From: Ianthella basta
Lineage: Eukaryota; Porifera; Demospongiae; Verongiida; Ianthellidae
Direction of reading: 5' to 3'
NCBI GenBank assembly: GCA_964019415.1
Contig: OZ025869.1
Location: forward strand, 14,221,919-14,285,918
DNA length: 64,000 nucleotides
Every line of letters begins with the position of its first letter. The first letter of the stretch is position 1. Positions 56,211-64,000 of the stretch are shown here, one piece after another. The position numbers were made by a program, and so were the translations under genes. Below the pieces are notes generated by a model. It worked only from the letters and a program-made list of their open reading frames with translations, had not been told where the DNA came from and searched no databases.

Positions 56211-56984
56211 TAAGGTAAACAAGGGTAATTCCGGAAACACTTCACAGGAATCGTACGTAGCACCACAACTATTGTACCAAACTTTCTGAAAGTTGCACCA
56301 TATATGTACCAACCTGCTGTCTCCAGACGCACAGCGTTTCAAGGGAGCTGCTCGGTCGACGACGAAATGCCCTCCATTTCCTCACTTACTGATAATTCCG
56401 GAAATTCAACGTTTCGCGAGTGTTGGAGGCAGCAGGGGACTTTTGCAGAAGATTTGCAGATGTCTCTGCAGAGCCACGGGACAGCCTTGTAACTGAGAGT
56501 GCCTCTCTAAGAGAAATTCCAGTAACAGGGAGCGCAGTAGCAGGAAGTCGTTGACAATAGAACACTAACCCCGCAATTCCTCTGTTGGCACAAACCTGAC
56601 ATCCTGGAGCATCTAGCAGCAGTACCTGGTGTCCTCTGCTTCTAAACTTGTCGATATGGCTGGTACTTTGCTCTTTCTTCACTTTGTCGTCAGATCGTGT
56701 GATGTGGACGCTGAAAAAGCTGCCATGTTTCTTCGCATCAACCTCCCTACCTCCATCAATTTCGCATCTAGCTGCTATTTGCTCCCTTGTACATGTTGCA
56801 AGGATGATAAGGTAGCTACAGTGTCGTTCTCGTTGAAATATTCAAACATTCCCGCCAACACGGACGAAGTTTCTGACGGTGGTAACCCTTTCTGAAATCA
56901 GGCTACGTACATACCGGCCGACAAGCCCAGAAGTTTCACGTTTCCGGAATTACCCTGTTTCCAGAAATACCCTGAATTACCTTA
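56211..56984. mobile_element. TIR element, about 770 bp, TAAGGTAA ends
   Basis: Left TAAGGTAAACAAGGGTAATT followed by CCGGAAAC. Right GTTTCCGGAATTACCCTGTT, then a second AATACCC word and AATTACCTTA. The right end carries an extra internal repeat. The interior is more GC-rich than its flanks and has short open frames on both strands (plus 56304-56492; minus 56760-56880), but nothing like a full transposase. It shares its ends with the 123-bp element at 18779-18901. Confidence 0.75.
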
Positions 56985-56999
56985 GTAAAGTAGCAAGCT

Positions 57000-57775
57000 T
57001 AGGACAAGAGCTAAGTAGTAGCCTTGGCTTTGGAATTTCTTGATATTAAATGCATACCGGGCCCCCTCCCCTCGTGCAACAACCCTCTTCCAACTCTCAG
57101 CTAGCTAGCTACTACTGCCCAAGCGGGCAGCTGTAGCTCAGTGACTCTGTCCTTAGTAGACTCGTGATACTTCACGCGCACAGCAGTAAATTGCTGCTAG
57201 AATCGTCCGCGTCTGGTAACAGTGTAGCGATCTCAGCTACAGAACTACACTAGCGAATAAAGGAAGAGTTCCCGCTGCCAGTCGGATCGTGATGTAGGTG
57301 CCGCAAGAAGCGGTTACAGAAGAACCCGAGTAAGGAAGGCCATCCGAGGTTGGAGGGGCTTGTAGCGTCAAGACGTTTAGCTACGTGCAGCGTGCGTGCG
57401 CGTGTTGGGAGCAAACGGCCCGATGCCCGTACAGTATATCGCACAGCTCCTCAGTGCTGTCCTCTTCCTTTTCCCTCTGCTCACCTCTGTAGTACTGTAC
57501 TGCGAGTGTTCCACGGACAAGCAAGTCTAGCGCACTAGATCCACTACGTGCCTGCTTTGCCACCTTGAGGTTTATGGGTGGCAATCCAGTCGGGATTCCT
57601 TATAAGGAATCAGTTGCAAGGAATGTGCGCGGCATACTTCTACAACTAATGCCCAGGAATGCCTGCAGCTCCTGCTAGGAATGCCTAGGCCTTGTGCCAG
57701 TCCCTGTCCTGAGGTTTCCCATAGGATTGCAGTGCCTTGCTGAGCTTGTGGCGCTGAAGTCATCTTCTTAGCTTT
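57000..57775. other. GC- and CpG-rich stretch, no supported gene
   Basis: Higher CpG than its surroundings between about 57100 and 57560, as expected of a promoter or an old insertion. No exon with credible borders seen. A tRNA A-box-like GTAGCTCAGTGAC at about 57132 lacks a matching B-box. Confidence 0.4.
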
Positions 57776-58476
57776 GAATACAGACATACATAGCATTTTA
57801 CATGTAAGGGTGACACTCTATTCAATGTACGTAAAGAATAGTGTAGAAATGGGGACTTCCTCAAACACACCACAATATTCTCACATGCTATACATATGTA
57901 GGTGCTTTCAAGTCCTTGAGCTAGCAAGTCAATAGCTACACTGAGACTCATAAAGCCATTTCTAGACTAACCTAATGCTCAAGATCAATTTAGGATTAAA
58001 CCAATAATCAATCTTGAGCCCTCTTGTCAACAGTGCAGATAGAGACAACTGTGATTAACGATTGGCAGTCACAGCATGTCTCTTACTGCAGTGCAGTCAG
58101 TGCTTTTGACATGGCATTAGGAAACAAGTGTCAAGTCATGCAACACTTTGTGAAATCTTTACAACAGCAAAGCGAAAGGCTCAATTGATATTCACATTCT
58201 CCAACAGACACTCCAAACAAACGGAGTCATTGGATGCTGAACTTTTGGTTTTACTGCCACAGAGATTCACAGTTGTCTCTATCTGCACTGTTGACAAGAG
58301 GGCTCAATATTGATTATATTGACTTGCTAGCTCAAGGACTTGAAAGCACCTACATATGTATAGCATGTGAGAATATTGTGGTGTGTTTGAGGAAGTCCCT
58401 ATTTCTACACTATTCTTACATACATTGAATAGAGTGTCACCCTTACACGTAAAATGCTATGTATGTCTGTATTCAT
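57776..58476. mobile_element. Fold-back element, 700-bp imperfect palindrome
   Basis: The outer arms are 57776-57955 (AATACAGACATACATAGCAT...TTGAGCTAGCAAGTCAATA) and 58313-58476 (TTGACTTGCTAGCTCAAGGA...CTATGTATGTCTGTATT). The inner arms are ATCTTGAGCCCTCTTGTCAA...CAACTGT at 58013-58052 and ACAGTTGTCTCTATCTGCAC...GAGGGCTCAAT at 58269-58310. The loop of about 215 bp is non-repetitive, with no transposase. Confidence 0.88.
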
Positions 58477-58764
58477 GTTTGTAATGAAGCTTACCTCACA
58501 ACTTAGTAAGTAGTCAGTTGAGACAAAGTTGTGTTGTGTTATATTTACTGCTGATCGAATCAGCAAATCCACAAGGCATCAGAATACCCTCACTGTTATA
58601 TAGCTTACATGTTCCATGTTTAAGATGGTGTGGTATCATGACTACAACGTGACCACTATGTAGCTGCATATGTTGTCAGCTATAGGGCTGTTACCCTGGA
58701 TAATACACCAGGTAGTGTCCTTTAGATTATACATAGGTGTCACCTCCTTAGATGCCACACTAGC

Positions 58765-59713
<949 letters not shown>

Positions 59714-59716
59714 GTC

Positions 59717-60134
59717 TGCATATGTTATAGGATGCCTCAGCTATAGGGCTTCCTTGGATGCACACAAGTTATGCATCCCCCTCACACAGACCATCATCTG
59801 GGTTACATCTGGGTATAGGTATTAACAAGGGTGGTCAGTTACAGGCTTCCATCACATGGTGTGGCATTTACTGTATGTTATCAGAAGAAATATGGCTTGC
59901 AGGTAGGTTCACATAACCCATGCCCCACTCACTGCATGTCCCATGTTGCCATCATACAATGCACACAACAGCTGACTATAATGCTAGTAGTTAGCAATGA
60001 GAACTGTATCGGCACTTATCTACAGCTATGGAGAACATGCAGAGTGGAGACCACAGTCTCCTGTGTGTGTGTGTGTGTGTGTGCATGTGTACGTGAGTGT
60101 GTGTGTGTGTGTGTACATGTGTGTGTGTGTGTGT

Positions 60135-60191
<57 letters not shown>

Positions 60192-60597
60192 CACCCATTA
60201 TCCAATCATGTGTTAGTGTGTAGCCGTGTGTGTGTGAAGGATGTAGCGACACAGTTACAGAGTGGGTAGTAAGAAGTGTTTGACAGCAGTTACATACAGT
60301 CTTGTGGCATCTGTTCACAGACGTATTCCTTTTGGTGATTGCACTGCAAGTGTCTTTCTGCGTACAGCAAAATGACACTGTAGGTTGTAAGAAATGATAG
60401 TGTGGCGTGTGAATTTGTGTATGTGCACGAGAGGTAGAAAGTGACTATGGTTGAAGCCAGTATTTATTCAAAGGTGTACAGCTTGCCTGTAGGTGTGCCT
60501 CTGCCTTTTCCTAAAACTAGCAAAACTATCCATATATATATACACGAGTGTACACAAGAGTAGTCACTGTTTACTCAGTTATGATAGCTGCATATTT
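59717..60597. repeat. Tandem duplication, copy 2
   Basis: Counterpart of 58765-59713 in direct orientation, sharing GGCTTCCATCACATGGTGTG and GGCTTGCAGGTAGGTTCACA among many words. Few substitutions outside the microsatellite. Confidence 0.93.
60062..60188. repeat. (GT)n microsatellite, short allele in duplication copy 2
   Basis: About 127 bp of GT; see 59110-59298. Confidence 0.97.
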
Positions 60598-60599
60598 GT

Positions 60600-61480
60600 C
60601 CCAGAATACCTTGTATGTTTGTGTGTAATTATATGCTGTAGCAGTGGAAGGTGACAAGTGTGGGCTTGTGCCATCAGTTATCTTTGTTGAGCAAGGTAAC
60701 AATTTTAGATTCTCTTCAGTGTGCACGCAAGTAATGCTACGTATGCGAAGGTGTGCCAAAGTTGGAATAGGGAGAGCTAGCTTGATGTCCAGATACCTGC
60801 ATGCGTAATTATATGGTCTTCTTTGCACCTTTTAAATTTTTTCTGCTTCCTTTTCAAACTAATCACCGCCCCCATGCAGCCGGCCATGTGCTGCTCACAC
60901 CTACTGTATACCAGGCATATGCTATGTATGTAGCTAATTTCGTGGAAAGTTAATGCATTTTCATGAATAGGCACACATTTGTAATATTACAAAACACAAG
61001 GTGAAAGTAAGTGATACTTATGAGAAGTTGTTGCCAGCACACAGTTTGATGAAGCTATAATCTTACTGCAGTCAGTTGAGTTAGCCCTGCATGGAGCTGC
61101 CAAAGCGGGAGGTTGTCAGCAACCACTCTTGTGCTTGTCAGAGATGGATGAGTAAGCTAACTCTATAGAGGTGGAGGAAACATGGCACAGTAACACAGCT
61201 GATCTGGTGCGAATGAACACAATTAGAAGTGATCAATGTGAACACCTACATCCGTACATATTTACAGAGGACTGTTTTACTTTCAGTGGGAGACAGGTTG
61301 AAATAACAGTCACAAACTGCATTTGCTGAGTCAGCAGTATGGTTATAATGGGACATTGCAGTAAGAGCGAACAGTACAATCACTTGTGTCATTGCACATT
61401 TCAATGTGCACGTGGAAATTTTACTACGTGAAATGTACACAGAATGTATAGACAGCAAATGTATATTCTGCATGGTGCTT
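60600..61480. other. Non-coding stretch
   Basis: No ORF, array or element ends supported. Confidence 0.5.
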
Positions 61481-61485
61481 CTGTA

Positions 61486-61607
61486 AATTCCAGCTCAGTG
61501 GGCATGCAATTCAAAGATTGTAGCATGCATTTGGTATGTATGCACGTTATGGTATGTAAAACAGACATGCCCACAGATACATGCATGTACACGTTCACCA
61601 CACTCTT

Positions 61608-61694
<87 letters not shown>

Positions 61695-62139
61695 CTCTGT
61701 CAACCCTTGCCAGAAACTCCTTACACAGCACGTGGTCCTTCTTGCGAGGGTCCCTGAAGGCCTCACACAGTGCAGTGAACTCAGAGTGGGAGAGGGAGGA
61801 CTGGTCTATGAAGGTCAGCCCCTGTCTGAAGCCGGAGCGGAGGGGGTCAAAGTCCCGGAAGTGCTCTGACACCTGTACAAGGGGGGGGGGGGAGGAGGGG
61901 AGGGGGAAGGGGAGGGAGGAACAAAGGGGAAGGAGGAAGGGAAAGAATAGGATTCACAGACAGGTATTCAGTTGGATGAGAATGAGAGCACACATGCAGA
62001 GCACTTCTGGCAGTGACAGAATAATCTTTGTGGTTCACAGATAAGTGAGCAGCATAATTTGGAGGCATTGACACATATTGTTTACTGTGCAGTGTGAGGT
62101 AACACAGTACAATCTCTTCCCAGGTCACCTGTGGCATTG
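61486..62139. repeat. Duplicated segment of gene B (copy of 34890-35515)
   Basis: Both begin AATTCCAGCTCAGTGGGCAT and end CCCAGGTCACCTGTGGCATT, in the same orientation 26.6 kb apart. Differences include a much expanded (CA)n tract at 61612-61692 and small indels. Confidence 0.93.
61693..61872 (-). pseudogene. Orphan copy of gene B module 5 exon
   Basis: 180 bp against 196 bp in the original. It lost 18 bp (GSISCSRFRQ reduced to GFRQ, removing half of the EF-like loop) and gained 2 bp before the donor, so it would be phase 0 to 0 instead of 0 to 1. The frame is still open, and the acceptor and GTGTGTG donor are intact. No neighbouring gene B exons are present here, so it is probably a dead exon copy. 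Confidence 0.8.
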
Positions 62140-62214
62140 TAATCATAGTGAGTATGGTGTACACGTTGCCCAAGAGCTCAGGGACCAGTGGCTATACAGT
62201 ACATCTCCGCCCAA

Positions 62215-62500
62215 CAGTCAAGAAACCATATAGTGTCCACTTAGCTGGCCTCATTGCTCCAGAACCCATACAGTGTCCACATAGCCGGCCTCATTGCTCC
62301 AGAACCCATACAGTGTCCGCATAGCTGGTCTCATTGCTCCAGAACCCATACAGTGTCCACATAGCCAGCCTCATTGCTCTAGAACCCATACAGTGTCCAC
62401 ATAGCCGGCCTCATTGCTCTAGAACCCATACAGTGTCCACATAGCCGGCCTCATTGCTCCAGAACCCATACACAGTGTTCGCATAGCCGGCCTCATTGAA
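62215..62500. repeat. 40-bp minisatellite, about 7 copies
   Basis: Unit CCATACAGTGTCCACATAGC, CGGCCTCATTGCTCCAGAAC with few variants. It follows directly after the duplicated gene B segment. The word CCATACACAGTGTCTGTATA at 35650 in gene B's intron is similar to the unit, so the minisatellite may have grown from the end of the duplicated segment. Confidence 0.92.
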
Positions 62501-62504
62501 TGGA

Positions 62505-63955
62505 CAAGGCATATGCTTTAGTAGTAATCGTGTGTGTTGGTTTGTATGTACATATGTACGTGATTATGTGCATGTATGTGTGTGTGTGTGCATGAAATAT
62601 AGACAGCCTGTTCAGAAGACATCCATTGTCCTTTCAAAGTTAGATCTTTGTATAGCGGTGATACTCATATTCCAACAGCAGTAACTGAATTCAATTTTTC
62701 ATCAAAATTATTCTGAAATTGAAATGGTTTACTGTAATTTTGATAAGAATGTACCTGTATGCACATTGAAAGGAGAGTGAGAGTCCCCTCTTACGCACTG
62801 AAACTGTTGTGTATCCACTGTGTGTTGCAGTTTGTGCCACTCAGTGCCAGCAGCATGCCTTGTCTGTGACTCTGTCTTCACAATTAAAGCAAAGGTGAAA
62901 TTTGTGTAGTCAACACCTTTTACGCATGCCCATTCCACGGACACTAGTACAACATTCCTGGTACATACATTAAAGTGTTCCCTTAAGCAAGCTCCCACAT
63001 ACTGTACCTTTATTTATGTACTTGGGGATTTGATCCATGGGCACCACTAGACAGCTTACCTTATAAGGTGTTTGCTACCTTATACGTAAGCTGTTTGTTA
63101 GATGTCAAATGTCATGTAGCTAGTTGAGGAGCTCAAAGTGCTGTGTTGTAATTTGGGTTTCACCTTTCACCTGAATGTGGCAATTGATCAACACACTTCT
63201 AACTATGGGCCCCTGGTGCTCCCTTGTGCACTTAATTGCAATCGAGTCTGTGTGTCTGTACATGTACGTGCCCACATATTGCAATATATAGTGCGTGTAG
63301 CATACCTGTAGTGTATAGTGATTGCGTTATAGTACGTGTGTGTCTTGGCTAGAGTGTCTGATGGTTAATCTTTTGGGATGACCTGCTTAGCTGTTTGAAT
63401 TATGTGAGTTGCTTTCACAGTGTTTGTTGACACACTGACCCCTTGCAATCACTACATGACTGTATATATGTATGTGGGTGAGTGTTGCGGAAGAAGACCC
63501 AGTGATATTTGTGATAGCGTCTTTTGGGTTCATTATATATTGTATGTTGGAATATAGCTTGCATGCTCATGTGTACGTGGTATAATGCTTGTATATGTAC
63601 ACATTGTCTACAGGCTACATGTTACTGTTACCATGACCATCACATGCCCCTCCTATTGTGTGTTTGTGTGTGGGTACATTGCATCCAATGAATGTATTCA
63701 CTTTCACCTGGATAGCTAGGTCACGTTTCGGTGGCACTGTGCTAGTCAGTTCTTTTCTTCACCACCTAGCTCTTTGATTCATGGTACTGTATTCCTCTTA
63801 AATATCTACAGATCTGGGAAAATCCTGATTGAAGTGCATGAAAGGGCAGCTTCCAAGAGACTGCACTGACCACTCCATTATTCAAAGGTACAATGTGCAC
63901 ACACACACACGTAGGACACTCTCACACATGCAAACACACAGACTGTACACACGCA
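62505..63955. other. Right-hand stretch without a recognisable gene
   Basis: No ORF with exon borders supported. An acceptor-like TATCTACAG precedes ATCTGGGAAAATCCTGATTG at 63810, but the frame that follows is short and untested. Confidence 0.45.
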
Positions 63956-63956
63956 C

Positions 63957-63967
63957 GCACATGCACA

Positions 63968-64000
<33 letters not shown>
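63957..64000. repeat. (CA)n microsatellite at the window edge
   Basis: CA repeats run off the right edge. Confidence 0.9.

Noticed and set aside
56386-56682. 98-codon minus-strand ORF within the TIR element
   Set aside because: It overlaps a competing plus-strand ORF, shows no transposase motif and has no confirmed start.
57122-57200. tRNA-like A-box word GTAGCTCAGTGAC
   Set aside because: No B-box (GGTTCGANTCC) at the right distance and no cloverleaf could be drawn.
62729-62998. 89-codon minus-strand ORF
   Set aside because: No splice borders, family resemblance or compositional signal; its length is within chance.

Overview
This window is nuclear DNA of an intron-rich animal. It has GT-AG introns, long (CA)n/(GT)n microsatellites, several families of short inverted-repeat DNA elements, and a decayed Ty3/Gypsy retroelement. 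Coding sequence is a small fraction of the window. An early-branching marine invertebrate such as a sponge would fit, but that is inference; no species marker is visible.

Layout. Positions 1-1035 are two adjoining tandem arrays. Gene A (minus strand, exons between 1525 and 18217, perhaps to 19560) encodes a charged coiled-coil protein and runs off the left edge. Its 9.7-kb intron (4112-13818) holds a segmental duplication and three plus-strand copies of a 121-codon ORF with a hydrophobic N-terminal segment, plus MITE-like elements. A Ty3/Gypsy-like relic on the minus strand fills about 20.05-22.19 kb. At 22.9-26.5 kb lie two intronless plus-strand paralogs (306 and 265 aa) built of spaced Trp-Leu motifs and ending in an LC3-interacting-region-like motif. 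They resemble the WL-repeat part of NCOA4, the ferritin autophagy receptor. A rearranged, inverted partial copy lies just upstream of the first.

Gene B (minus strand, 29017-52229) is reconstructed here as 17 phase-compatible exons, 2820 bp including the stop, or 939 aa, with the 5' end missing. It encodes about eight copies of a roughly 115-aa module carrying degenerate EF-hands. One of its introns carries a 5.3-kb satellite of about 105 copies of a 50-bp unit. One exon, with flanking intron, is duplicated 26.6 kb away at 61.5-62.1 kb.

From 48.7 to 50.3 kb there is a short minus-strand coding exon (gene C) and a two-exon plus-strand gene (gene D) with a poly(A) signal. A possible divergent promoter lies at 52.68-52.85 kb. 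From 53 kb to the right end most of what can be seen is repeats: a TIR element, a 700-bp palindrome, a 0.95-kb tandem duplication, a 40-bp minisatellite, and one unassigned 166-codon ORF.

No operon-like organisation is present. The clearest functional unit is the WL-repeat pair with its shared promoter motif. Genes A and B both look structural; a ciliary or cytoskeletal role is only a guess.
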